NCBI RefSeq assembly: GCF_000429125.1
Contig: NZ_AUBG01000012.1
Span: 62,001 to 126,000 of the forward strand
DNA length: 64,000 nt
From: Aequorivita capsosiphonis DSM 23843
Lineage (GTDB): Bacteria; Bacteroidota; Bacteroidia; Flavobacteriales; Flavobacteriaceae
Direction of reading: 5' to 3'
The stretch's first letter is position 1. Each line of letters begins with the position of its first letter. The position numbers and the translations under genes are program-made. The notes under the pieces were generated by a model, which was given only the letters and a program-made list of their open reading frames with translations, made no database searches and had not been told where the DNA came from. Below are positions 35,533 to 44,513 of this stretch, in pieces.

Positions 35533-36327
35533 ATGAATTATGAATACCGTATTTGTTGCTTTATCGATATTTTAGGTTTTAAATCTCATATCGATTCCAC
35601 TGTTGATAGTTCTGGTAATGACGTCGAAGATAAAATAAGGAGTATAAAGAGGGTTATTGATATTGCCAATAAAATTCTAATAGATTATGATAGTGGGATT
35701 TCGAAATCCAAAATGGTTACACAGTTTTCTGATTCAATAGTAATATCTTTTAAAATTGAGGAAAATAGTGAGGTTTTTTATTCTATAATAGATTTACTTC
35801 ATATATCCTTTGAATTGGCAAATAATGGCTACTTGACAAGGGGTGGTGTAAGTGTTGGTAAATTGGTACATACTGATAAGCACATATTTGGGCCTGCACT
35901 TGTCGATGCATACATCCTTGAATCAAAAAAAGCAATCAACCCAAGAATTATCGTAAGTGAAGAAGTTATCGAAATTGGTAAAACATTTCGTTTACCTATC
36001 AATTCAGTTGAAGATGAAGCTGAAAGTATAATGAGTTGTATTTCCAAAGATGATGATGGCTATTATTATATTGATTACATAACCCAAGCAAATGATGAAT
36101 TAGACGAGCCAAATTATGATTTGCTTCCATATTTATTAAAATTGAAAGCTTTGATTGAAAATGGCTTGTCATCAGGTTCAACAGATGTTATTTCAAAACA
36201 CGAATGGTTAAGGATAAAATACAATAATTACATATCACAAATTCAAGAAAATATTAAAGATTGGAAGCATATTGACAACGACCCACAATTGTTGGTTGCA
36301 TTTAAAAATCTCACTTTGATAAAATAG
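35533..36327 (+). CDS. Class III nucleotidyl cyclase-like protein
   Basis: This 264-residue protein starts with YRICCFIDILGFKSHI, in which D12 sits where class III cyclases place the first metal-binding aspartate. QFSDSIVISF carries the second one (D67). GGVSVGKLVH and FGPALVDAYILESKKAINPRIIVSEEV follow, the typical beta-alpha-beta core. The protein lacks membrane helices or sensor domains. It is the fourth gene of the cargo block, 10 bases after the nuclease-like gene. It could make a signalling nucleotide or be an inactive relative, and I cannot tell which. Both metal aspartates are present. Confidence 0.6.
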   Translation: MNYEYRICCFIDILGFKSHIDSTVDSSGNDVEDKIRSIKRVIDIANKILIDYDSGISKSKMVTQFSDSIVISFKIEENSEVFYSIIDLLHISFELANNGYLTRGGVSVGKLVHTDKHIFGPALVDAYILESKKAINPRIIVSEEVIEIGKTFRLPINSVEDEAESIMSCISKDDDGYYYIDYITQANDELDEPNYDLLPYLLKLKALIENGLSSGSTDVISKHEWLRIKYNNYISQIQENIKDWKHIDNDPQLLVAFKNLTLIK

Positions 36328-36515
36328 ATTAATTTTTTAATTGTCCTTGGTTTATCTCTGAACTGCTTCATTAGGAAAATTGAATGAAATTTTTCATTGT
36401 TTACAAATTAAATAAAAAACATAGGAGTAGAATTCAACCAAACACTCACCAAATCTTTTTTTGCATAAAAAATTCACATATTTTAATAATGATTTTTTTG
36501 ATTATCTTGATTATC

Positions 36516-37175
36516 TCAATTCCCAACTCTTCCATAACCACTAAAATTTTTGTCTAAACCTTCCAATAATACCTTTGCCATAATCACAAAATTTTCAGAG
36601 TTTTGGAAAAATTTGCTCTCATCCGCATTACTCAAAAATCCCAACTCCAAAAGCACCGAAGGACAATAACCAACTGTTTCTCGCAACACTTGGAAATCCG
36701 CAAACTTTACACCCCTAATCTTATAACCAATTTGGTCAGAGAGAGCCTTCTCAAATAAATAGCCGATATAAACAGATTCTTTAGAATAAGTGCTCTGTTT
36801 TCTTGAAGTATAAACTTCAACACCAACTGCACTTTCATTATTGGAATGATTGCAATGCAAGGAAACAAACAAATCTGCATTCAATGCCTTTGCCAATTTC
36901 GTTCTATCCGATAGCGAAATGAGCGTATCGCTATATCTCGTCAAGTAAATGTGGAGTGGCATTTTTGACTGCTCGTTAATTCTTAAAATTTCCAAAGCAA
37001 TCTTTATTACAACATCCTTTTCTTGAATTCCATTTACTCCTATTGCACCAGAATCTTTTCCACCGTGTCCAACATCAATAATTATTCTTTTTTGGACGAC
37101 AGTTTCTTGTCCAAAAATGAAGCACATTTTTAGAAGCAAAAAGACAAAACTGACGTTTTTTAGCACTTTTTTCAT
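36516..37175 (-). CDS. N-acetylmuramoyl-L-alanine amidase (Amidase_3)
   Basis: From ATG at 37175 the protein is 219 residues with a signal peptide (KKVLKNVSFVFLLLKMCFIFG). The amidase_3 motifs are visible: IIDVGHGGKDSGAIG (first zinc histidine), the glutamate in IQEKDVV, SLHCNHSNN (third ligand) and the catalytic glutamate in LLELGFLSN. It hydrolyses the bond between muramic acid and L-alanine in peptidoglycan. It is the only minus-strand gene in the element and faces away from the transfer genes. It probably opens the cell wall for the conjugation pore. Confidence 0.85.
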   Translation of the reverse strand: MKKVLKNVSFVFLLLKMCFIFGQETVVQKRIIIDVGHGGKDSGAIGVNGIQEKDVVIKIALEILRINEQSKMPLHIYLTRYSDTLISLSDRTKLAKALNADLFVSLHCNHSNNESAVGVEVYTSRKQSTYSKESVYIGYLFEKALSDQIGYKIRGVKFADFQVLRETVGYCPSVLLELGFLSNADESKFFQNSENFVIMAKVLLEGLDKNFSGYGRVGN

Positions 37176-37364
37176 TTTCAATTTCCAGGTTATCAACAAC
37201 TCTACTTGAAAAATCCATAGAATTTGATGTTAAATAATAACATTCTAATTCATTTGAATATAAATAATATTTTATTCACAAATATCTGATTTACAGTAAT
37301 TTATAAACAAATATATGTAAATTTCTAACAACGAAAATGAATTAAAAATCTAAACTTTTCCGTT

Positions 37365-37652
37365 ATGAAAAAATCACTCTATTTGGCAACATTTCTATCA
37401 CTGTTATCCACTTCGCTTTTTGCCCAAATTGGTGGCATCGAGGATTCTGTAAACGACGTAGGTGACACCATAAGAACAATCTTTCCAATCTTACTTGGTG
37501 TTATCTTCCTCGTCGGCTTTTTATTTAATGCTGGACACTTCTTCGGAGAAAACGCAGATCTCAAAAAAGGGATCACTCGTGTTCTCGTCTTCGTCCTTAT
37601 TGCTGGGGCTGTTGTAGGAATATTTACATATCTAATCGGGATTGTAGTATAG
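37365..37652 (+). CDS. traE: Conjugation protein TraE (DUF4134)
   Basis: This 95-residue protein has a signal-like N-terminus (MKKSLYLATFLSLLSTSLFAQ) and two hydrophobic helices (TIFPILLGVIFLVGFLF and VLVFVLIAGAVVGIFTYLIG). These are the layout of DUF4134/TraE proteins that start the Bacteroidetes conjugation operon and resemble VirB2 pilin-like subunits. TraF follows after two bases. The assignment is by family pattern and position. Confidence 0.8.
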   Translation: MKKSLYLATFLSLLSTSLFAQIGGIEDSVNDVGDTIRTIFPILLGVIFLVGFLFNAGHFFGENADLKKGITRVLVFVLIAGAVVGIFTYLIGIVV

Positions 37653-37654
37653 CA

Positions 37655-37939
37655 ATGAGAACCTTCGAGGTCTATAAAAACATCAGAAAACGGGCAGTCA
37701 TTTTTGGACTGCCTATTTCCCTGTTTGCAGTAATGATGATCGCCATACTTGCTTCGCTTCTGGTTATCATCTTTTCATTCAGTTTCGGGATGATTATAGG
37801 CGTGCTCATAATCAATGCTGCACTATACATTGTCTTGACTCGAATAAATAACAACCCACAGATCTTTCAGATGGCGAAGGCTTTCCCAAGAATAATTAGT
37901 AACAAAAGAAATTCCGGCTTCGATTATGAACAAGATTAA
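37655..37939 (+). CDS. traF: Conjugation protein TraF (DUF4133)
   Basis: This 94-residue protein carries two adjacent membrane helices (about 18-56) flanked by a charged N-terminus (VYKNIRKRAVIFGLP), the layout of DUF4133/TraF (VirB3-like). Its stop overlaps the start of the TraG ATPase by 14 bases, so translation is coupled. It would sit in the inner membrane and help assemble the pore. Confidence 0.8.
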   Translation: MRTFEVYKNIRKRAVIFGLPISLFAVMMIAILASLLVIIFSFSFGMIIGVLIINAALYIVLTRINNNPQIFQMAKAFPRIISNKRNSGFDYEQD

Positions 37940-40328
37940 CCTTTCAGCATATCAACCCATTGCAGATATTCAAGACAATATCGTCTTTGCCAACAATGGT
38001 AATGTGGTATTGTGTTATGAAGGGAAGCTACCAGAAATCTATTCCCTATCAGAAAAGGACTTTGAGGATATACACGGTGCCTGGTTTCAAGCTTTAAAAT
38101 CCTTACCTGTTGGAACTGTGATTCACAAACAGGATATCTACCTCAAAAAGTCTTATTCTTCAGACGAGCTTCCTAATAAAACCTTTTTGGAAAGAGCCAC
38201 ACACGACCATTTTAAAGGACGTGGACACATTGAACACAAATGCTATTTGTTCTTCATTTTGACCAAAAACAAAGCACTCAACAATCCAAAATATGTCAAT
38301 CCGTTCCGAAAAGTTTCAAAGGGAATTGTACAGGAACTGGACGACAACATTAAAAGTTTTGTCAACTCAGTAAGCGACTCTGTTTCTTTTATAAACAATA
38401 GCCGAAAAATGGCATTTCTTCCGCTTAAACCAGAAGAGATTCAGAAACTTACTAGTGGTTATTTTAATGGCTTTAATGAGGGTTTTGACACCGATATTTT
38501 ATTGGATAAGAAAAGCGTCAATATTGGCGAAAACCATTATGATGCCCTTGCCATCAATAGCGAACTGTGCTTTGGCGAAAGTGTACAGAGTAGCAAGACC
38601 AATGAGAAATTCACTTCTGACGATTTTGTGTTTCATCAAGGGTTTATTGATGGCTTAGGGCTTACGCTTAACGAAAATCATATTGTCAATCAAATTCTAT
38701 ATCTCGATGACAAACAAAAGTGGCGCAAACTGCTCGATAAGAAAATTGAGGAACTGAATAAAAGTTCCAATTTTGGCTCGCAGAACAAAGTGGTACTTGG
38801 TAAAATCCAGCACATCCTTGACCAAATCAATGCGGATGATAATGCACGTATTATTCGTGGTCATCTCAATATTGTCTATTGGGCGAAGGAAGCCAAAGAA
38901 CTTGACAAAATCACCTCAAAGATAAAGACAGAGTTTAAGGAACTGGATATCATCCCGTATTATCCACGAGGCGAGGAACGGAAAAATTATATACTGAACA
39001 GCTACTGCTGCTTCTCTTCCAATTTCTCAAATAACGATTTATATGTTACCGATTTAAAACACGCACTTTGTCTGTTCATTAATAACACCAATTACAAATC
39101 GGATGCTACCGGAATCATCTTTAATGACCGTGAACATAACATTCCCGTTCTAAAGGATGTTTGGGATGAGCGCAAAAAGAGAATCAAAGCCCGGAATTTT
39201 GCCATCTTCGCACCAACAGGCGAAGGCAAATCCTTTTTGGCGAATAATATTCTACGCCAATATTTTGAAAGCGGCGTTCGTTTGGTCATTATTGATTTGG
39301 GTGGTTCCTATACCAAATTCGCCAAACTTTATCCCGAACAATATACCGTACTTCGTTATGAGAGTGGAAAGAATCTTGGCATCAATCCATTTTACATTAG
39401 CGATGTCAATGATCTGACCCCAGAACGTCTAGAAGATTTATCCGTATTCCTGTTTGAATTATTTGCTTCGGACTTAAAGGTTACCAAAGCACAATCGGTT
39501 TCCATCAAGAAAATACTGCGCTATTATTACGATAGTACCTCCGAAAATCATTCTTTGGAAGGTTTTTATGACTTTATAGAATGGAATCAAAAAGACCTTT
39601 TGAAAACCCTTAAAATCCATCCCGACTACTTCAATATTACGAGTTTCTTGCACGTAATGTCCGAATACGTCGGCGATGGTCTATATAGTTTTCTGTTTGA
39701 GGTAAGCGAAGATCAGACTTATAAAATCGAGGACAAACGATTGATAGTTTTTGAACTGGATGAAGTTAAGGATAACAAAGAAATCCTATCCGTGATGTTA
39801 AAGCTGATTAAGTCAGCTATCCAAAGAACCATCTGGAAAAATCGGGCCGAGAAAGGTATTATCCTTTTTGACGAGTTTGCCAAACAACTGAAGTTCGAAA
39901 ACGTATTGGAAAGCGTGGAATTCTACTATCAAGCAATCCGTAAACAAAACGGTGCGATTGGGATCATACTACAATCCATCAATCAGCTTCCGAACAATTC
40001 TACTTCCGCAAGCATCCTTGAAAACACTCAGGTAATTTATAGCCTGAACAATGAAAAGGGTTATGACGAACTGGTTAAAAGACTCAACCTCTCAACCCAC
40101 GATCTGAACCAATTAAAGTCCATCAAAAACAATCTTTCCGGACCACGAAAGTACACCGAAATGTTTATCAAAATCGGTAGAGAAAGTAACATTTTTAGGC
40201 TTGAAGTTCCCAAGGAAGTTTATGCCGCTTACCTAACAGACGGACAAGAAAACGAGGAAATAATGAAGCTCTACGAGCTACATCACGATATGAAAAAAGC
40301 AATAATTGAATTCACATCTAAAACATAA
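37926..40328 (+). CDS. traG: TraG-family conjugation ATPase (VirB4-like)
   Basis: This 800-residue ATPase has a VirB4-like N-terminal domain (about 1-400) and a RecA-like motor domain. Walker A is APTGEGKSF (GEGKS at 432-436), Walker B is GIILFDEF near 645-652 and an arginine-containing FAKQLKF segment follows. In Bacteroidetes elements TraG is the VirB4 homolog that powers pilus assembly, not the coupling protein TraG of F plasmids. It is complete, and the transfer motor is therefore intact. Confidence 0.9.
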   Translation: MNKINLSAYQPIADIQDNIVFANNGNVVLCYEGKLPEIYSLSEKDFEDIHGAWFQALKSLPVGTVIHKQDIYLKKSYSSDELPNKTFLERATHDHFKGRGHIEHKCYLFFILTKNKALNNPKYVNPFRKVSKGIVQELDDNIKSFVNSVSDSVSFINNSRKMAFLPLKPEEIQKLTSGYFNGFNEGFDTDILLDKKSVNIGENHYDALAINSELCFGESVQSSKTNEKFTSDDFVFHQGFIDGLGLTLNENHIVNQILYLDDKQKWRKLLDKKIEELNKSSNFGSQNKVVLGKIQHILDQINADDNARIIRGHLNIVYWAKEAKELDKITSKIKTEFKELDIIPYYPRGEERKNYILNSYCCFSSNFSNNDLYVTDLKHALCLFINNTNYKSDATGIIFNDREHNIPVLKDVWDERKKRIKARNFAIFAPTGEGKSFLANNILRQYFESGVRLVIIDLGGSYTKFAKLYPEQYTVLRYESGKNLGINPFYISDVNDLTPERLEDLSVFLFELFASDLKVTKAQSVSIKKILRYYYDSTSENHSLEGFYDFIEWNQKDLLKTLKIHPDYFNITSFLHVMSEYVGDGLYSFLFEVSEDQTYKIEDKRLIVFELDEVKDNKEILSVMLKLIKSAIQRTIWKNRAEKGIILFDEFAKQLKFENVLESVEFYYQAIRKQNGAIGIILQSINQLPNNSTSASILENTQVIYSLNNEKGYDELVKRLNLSTHDLNQLKSIKNNLSGPRKYTEMFIKIGRESNIFRLEVPKEVYAAYLTDGQENEEIMKLYELHHDMKKAIIEFTSKT

Positions 40329-40332
40329 TATT

Positions 40333-40902
40333 ATGAAGACAAAAAATTTAGTACTCGCAATAGCATTGCTGTTCAGCTTAAACATTAAAGCCCAAGGAAT
40401 GCCCACTTATGACAATACCAATTTTATCAGCTTGATAAAACAACTGATAGAATCAGGGAAACAAACCTCGAATATTATCAAGACGGTTCAATTTATGAAA
40501 AAAGCGAAAGAAAACATTGAAAAGGTTAACGATGTGGTTAAACAATTAAAAGCTGTCCGCGAAATTGGACGGAATAACCAACGTCTTATAGATGTGTTGC
40601 AGGATGACTTGAGAGACATTCTTGATAGTCCTTACATCAAACCTGACGAAGTTGCAAGGGTGTCACAATCGTTCACCGCCATAGTAGAAAATTCTTTGGA
40701 CACGATGGATTTTATAGATGAAATTTTATCGAGTGATTACCTAAAAATGAGCGATGCCGAACGTGCTGAAATCCTAAAACAAAAGGAATTGGAGTCGAAA
40801 GAGATGGTTTCCAACATTACCATCAAGACAAAACGCTACAAGGACATTATCTCTTTCAGAAAAATGCAGGATAAAGTCAATAACCGTGAAACCGAATATT
40901 AG
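40333..40902 (+). CDS. Conjugation protein TraI-like
   Basis: From ATG at 40333 this 189-residue protein has a signal peptide (LVLAIALLFSLNIKAQG). A long alpha-helical, coiled-coil-prone body follows (KKAKENIEKVNDVVKQLKAV). Size, signal peptide and position between TraG and TraJ match TraI of the Bacteroidetes type (VirB5-like pilus-tip protein), not the TraI relaxase of F plasmids. Assignment is mainly by position. Confidence 0.65.
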   Translation: MKTKNLVLAIALLFSLNIKAQGMPTYDNTNFISLIKQLIESGKQTSNIIKTVQFMKKAKENIEKVNDVVKQLKAVREIGRNNQRLIDVLQDDLRDILDSPYIKPDEVARVSQSFTAIVENSLDTMDFIDEILSSDYLKMSDAERAEILKQKELESKEMVSNITIKTKRYKDIISFRKMQDKVNNRETEY

Positions 40903-40904
40903 AG

Positions 40905-41747
40905 ATGACTGCAACCATCATTTTAGGAATTGGATTGGAATATATCGATACCGTTTTCCAGACGATACAGAACAGCAGTTTCTCGCAATATACTATTGCG
41001 GGAATGAAAACGCTTGCTGTGCTATTTTTTCTGATCAATATCCTAAAAAAATACAATGAAGGAGTTGCAGATAAAGACGGTTATTCGTGGGGATTGAGTC
41101 CAGGAGAACTTGCCAAGAATTTTGCAATAGTGCTATTGGTTATTTTTTCAACACAAGTATTAGGATTCTTTGATGGTATTTTAGTTGCAATTGAAGGGCA
41201 ATATCGTGGTACTGCACCAGCACTATTACCCTTACAGATGCAGGACGTCCCCATAGAAGAGGATGTTAACTTTATTGAAGCTGCACAAGCTGCTATGGCA
41301 TTGCTCTATGAAGCCTTAATAACGCCTCTATATGGCTTCAAAATATTCGCTTTTATCATAAGTCTCTTTCTTTGGATTATGGACTTATTTATTTACCCGC
41401 TGTTTCTAGCAGAACGTTATTTCTTATTGGGCATAATGCAAGCATTTTTTCCATTGGTCATAAGCTTAGCGGTATTTGAAAAGTTCCGATCACTTGCATA
41501 CTCGTTTTTCAAGTTATATGCCGCAGTTTATATGCTTGTGCCAGCCTTCTTTTTGGTCAACATATTTATCAACGCAATCTATACCGAAATAAATACAAAT
41601 TTTTGGACAAATCTTTTTGGAACAGATGTAGGTCAAGGCTTTTTTGCACCTGTGGTACAGCTCGGATCTGTTGGCTTCATTGTATTTCTGAAATTCAAAT
41701 TATACAGGCGCGCCACGTCCTTCACGCTCAGATTGTTTACTAGCTAA
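40905..41747 (+). CDS. Conjugation protein TraJ-like (VirB6/TrbL-like)
   Basis: This 280-residue protein has six or more hydrophobic segments, from AGMKTLAVLFFLINIL to SVGFIVFLKFKLYRRATSFTLRLF. It is the multi-pass inner-membrane component of the transfer channel and corresponds to TraJ in Bacteroidetes. Its start follows two bases after the preceding stop, so it is in the same operon. The overall fold, not a conserved motif, supports the call. Confidence 0.75.
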   Translation: MTATIILGIGLEYIDTVFQTIQNSSFSQYTIAGMKTLAVLFFLINILKKYNEGVADKDGYSWGLSPGELAKNFAIVLLVIFSTQVLGFFDGILVAIEGQYRGTAPALLPLQMQDVPIEEDVNFIEAAQAAMALLYEALITPLYGFKIFAFIISLFLWIMDLFIYPLFLAERYFLLGIMQAFFPLVISLAVFEKFRSLAYSFFKLYAAVYMLVPAFFLVNIFINAIYTEINTNFWTNLFGTDVGQGFFAPVVQLGSVGFIVFLKFKLYRRATSFTLRLFTS

Positions 41748-41758
41748 TTTAATAAATA

Positions 41759-42373
41759 ATGAAAACACCATATAAGAATATCTATAACGTCTTAAAATTG
41801 AATCGATTTATCGTTTTGGCAGTTGTTGTCTGTGCCTTGCTATCCAGCACTTTATCAGTCTGGATGGCATTTAGCACGAATAATAAAGCGCTGAATAGTG
41901 CGTTCGCCATCAATACCGATGGCAGTATCATTCCGCTGAAGCTTGTTACCCAAAAAGAGAATTTCAGGGTTGAAGCTTTATCACATTTGGAACTTTTCCA
42001 CAGTTACTTCTATAACATAGATGCTAGTAACTATGAAAGTAATTTAAAAAAAGCACTGTGGTTAGGTAATAGTTCCGTGGATAACCTGTATCGCCAGAAA
42101 AAGGCTGATGGAGTTTATAATCGATTATTGCAGTATTCCTTGGTTCAAAAAGTACTTAGCATCGATTCCAAGTTAAGCGAGAATAATGGTTCATATAGTT
42201 TTACTACAACAACTATTTTCGAAATCAATAGAGGGTCAATAGTTGACACCTATGAATTGATTTCCACGGGGAATCTTATTATGGTTGACCGAAATTTCCC
42301 AAACAATCCGCACGGACTATTGATTACCAATTACTTTGAAAACACCTTAAAAAAATTGAATAATGAAAATTGA
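41759..42373 (+). CDS. traK: Conjugation protein TraK (VirB8-like)
   Basis: This 204-residue protein has a short cytosolic tail, one membrane helix (FIVLAVVVCALLSSTLSVWMAF) and a periplasmic domain of VirB8 size. It shows the TraK-type region HLELFHSYFYNIDASNYESNLKKALWLGN at about 77-104. TraM overlaps it by 11 bases. It likely nucleates the assembly of the pore complex. Confidence 0.85.
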   Translation: MKTPYKNIYNVLKLNRFIVLAVVVCALLSSTLSVWMAFSTNNKALNSAFAINTDGSIIPLKLVTQKENFRVEALSHLELFHSYFYNIDASNYESNLKKALWLGNSSVDNLYRQKKADGVYNRLLQYSLVQKVLSIDSKLSENNGSYSFTTTTIFEINRGSIVDTYELISTGNLIMVDRNFPNNPHGLLITNYFENTLKKLNNEN

Positions 42374-43292
42374 AAAAAATAAAATTGTCTTCGCAGCGGT
42401 ATTGGCCGTGATATTCATATTTCTGATTTCCTATTCCGTTATGGTAATGGATGGTGATGAAAGTGAAAGTAAAAACCTTGAGCAAACATTGATACCTGAT
42501 TTGGAAGAAAACCAAAAGGAATACAACTCAAAATTGGATGCTATCAATGATTTGAAGGAAGTTCGCGAAACCAACGCTCCCAGTATTTATGATGAGAAAC
42601 TGATTGACTCCTTAGGGTTTTATGATCCGGATCTTCCGAAACGTGAAAAAGAACGTATTGTAGATAGCATTTACGATTCAGGAAGGATCCAATATTCAGA
42701 AAAGCGTTATCAAAACATCGGAGAAAAAAGAACCTCTCGAAGCAAGGTACAGCAAATTGATTCAGCTGAAATAAAGAGAGGGCAAAAAATTGAAGCCAAG
42801 GAACTTGGTCTGGAACATCAACTATTTTTCGCTGCTTCACCAAGCCCCAATGAGATTTCAATAATCGGTAATACAGACAAAACTATTTATGTGGTGGTCG
42901 ATGGCGACCAAGTAGTGCAGGCGAATACTAGATTGAGAATGCGACTTACCAAAGCTGCAACAATCAACAGTAAAATGATGCCAAAAAATACCCTTGTATT
43001 TGGATTCATCAGATTTCAGCCTAATCGTGCTTTGATTGAAATTGAGAATATCAATCATCATCCCACAAAGCTCAAAGCATTCGATTTGCAAGATGGCAGT
43101 GAAGGAATATATGTTGAAAATAATTTTCAAGCTGAGGCAACCAACGAGGTTTTGACTGATATTATTGATGACATCAACATCCCATCTGTCCCACAGGTTA
43201 GCGGGATAACTAAGGTTCTTAAACGTAGAAATCGTAAAATAAAAGTGACCGTATTGAACAACTACAAACTAATTCTAAAACCAAAGCTATGA
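42363..43292 (+). CDS. traM: Conjugation protein TraM (VirB10-like)
   Basis: This 309-residue protein has an N-terminal membrane anchor (IVFAAVLAVIFIFLISYSVMVM), an acidic coiled linker with several K/E-rich stretches, and a C-terminal beta-rich domain (TKAATINSKMMPKNTLVFGFIRFQPN). This order fits TraM, the VirB10-like energy transducer linking both membranes. Both ends overlap the neighbouring genes, typical of a compact transfer operon. Confidence 0.85.
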   Translation: MKIEKNKIVFAAVLAVIFIFLISYSVMVMDGDESESKNLEQTLIPDLEENQKEYNSKLDAINDLKEVRETNAPSIYDEKLIDSLGFYDPDLPKREKERIVDSIYDSGRIQYSEKRYQNIGEKRTSRSKVQQIDSAEIKRGQKIEAKELGLEHQLFFAASPSPNEISIIGNTDKTIYVVVDGDQVVQANTRLRMRLTKAATINSKMMPKNTLVFGFIRFQPNRALIEIENINHHPTKLKAFDLQDGSEGIYVENNFQAEATNEVLTDIIDDINIPSVPQVSGITKVLKRRNRKIKVTVLNNYKLILKPKL

Positions 43293-44143
43293 GAACATTT
43301 ATTTTAATATCAGCTATACTAATTTGCAGTTTTGCACCTCGACCTTGCAATGCACAAGCTACAGCGCAAACAACTAAAAATCTGGACACTATCTATGCCA
43401 ATGAGACCAAAAATGTCGCACTCTTCTTCCCTGAACCCATTCGACAGGGAATAACAGGTTCAGATAATTTTGTGTTTACTTACAATCGTGAAAAAGAACA
43501 GTATTTCGGACTATTACAGGCAAAGCCGGGGAAAGAAAGTAATCTTCTGGTAGTCAATAGAAATGGATCAATTTTTTCCTATATTGTAAGGTATAAAAAG
43601 CAGCTTTCAAAGCTTAATTATTTCATTCCGATATCCAGTAGCATTGGGAATGAAAAACCAAAAGTGAAGGATTCAATTCAGACTGAAACTCTTGAGAAAA
43701 ATGTTGATTATGGAGAATATTACTATGAGAAATTCTGTTCTTATCTTCTTGACAGAAAACAACACATCGGACGGATTAAGAAACAGAAAGAAAGCATCAT
43801 TTTAAGTGTTGAAAATGTTGTTTTTGATAAGTCAGCCCTCTACTTCGTTATCCAAATCGAGAATAATTCTACTTTGGATTATGATTTGAATTTCTTAAAG
43901 CTTTCGGTTGAAACAAGACAAAAAGGAAAAAGGAAATCGTTACAGCGGCTGTATCAAGAACCTCTTTTTAAGTATAATTTGCCTTCTAAAATCGTAGAGA
44001 ATGAAACAGTACGATTCGTTTATGTGATGCCCAAGTTTTCATTATCTAATGACCGCAGAGCAATTTTGGAACTGAACGAAAAAGATGGCGAACGTAATAT
44101 TGAATTGAAAATATCACATAAATATATTAATAATCCAAACTGA
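43289..44143 (+). CDS. traN: Conjugation protein TraN (DUF4138, VirB9-like)
   Basis: This 284-residue protein has a signal peptide (FILISAILICSFAPRPCNAQ) and the DUF4138 pattern (NVALFFPEPIRQGITGSDNFVFTYNRE and GLLQAKPGKESNLLVVN). It is the VirB9-like outer-membrane-associated component. It overlaps TraM by four bases. After it the tra gene order is interrupted by a DUF4878 lipoprotein and then by the BREX operon. TraO, P and Q homologs are not seen. Confidence 0.85.
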   Translation: MRTFILISAILICSFAPRPCNAQATAQTTKNLDTIYANETKNVALFFPEPIRQGITGSDNFVFTYNREKEQYFGLLQAKPGKESNLLVVNRNGSIFSYIVRYKKQLSKLNYFIPISSSIGNEKPKVKDSIQTETLEKNVDYGEYYYEKFCSYLLDRKQHIGRIKKQKESIILSVENVVFDKSALYFVIQIENNSTLDYDLNFLKLSVETRQKGKRKSLQRLYQEPLFKYNLPSKIVENETVRFVYVMPKFSLSNDRRAILELNEKDGERNIELKISHKYINNPN

Positions 44144-44150
44144 TACTGAT

Positions 44151-44513
44151 ATGAAACGAATATTCATTTTCTCAGTCATACTTTTATCTATTTCCTGTTC
44201 TCAAGATAAGAACCTTTCACCTGCTGAAACCGCAAAAATAGTTCTAAAAGGCCTCTACGAAAAGGATAACACTACTATGAAAAAGCACACTACTGCCGAT
44301 GGTTATAGCGGGCTTTTAATGATTCAAGATATGGTGCCGGAAAATAACAAAGAAGTCACCGTAGAAATCTTAGATGAAAGCGTCGATGGCGATACAGCTT
44401 GGGTTAAATACAATACTTCTTATGACGAGAAGCCTGGTGTTTTTAAATTGGTTAAAGAGAATGGCCAATGGAAGGTTTCTAGTAAAGGACCTAGAGAAAG
44501 AGGGCCATTTTAA
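44151..44513 (+). CDS. DUF4878-type lipoprotein
   Basis: This 120-residue protein has a lipoprotein signal (FIFSVILLSISC with lipid-modified C16) and a DUF4878-like body (LSPAETAKIVLKGLYEKDNTTMKKHTTADGY ... WVKYNTSYDEKPGVFKLVKENGQWKV). The family is related to SnoaL/NTF2-like folds and has no known enzymatic role. Its seven-base gap from TraN suggests it is the last gene of the transfer operon, and it may be an entry-exclusion or immunity factor. Confidence 0.75.
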   Translation: MKRIFIFSVILLSISCSQDKNLSPAETAKIVLKGLYEKDNTTMKKHTTADGYSGLLMIQDMVPENNKEVTVEILDESVDGDTAWVKYNTSYDEKPGVFKLVKENGQWKVSSKGPRERGPF

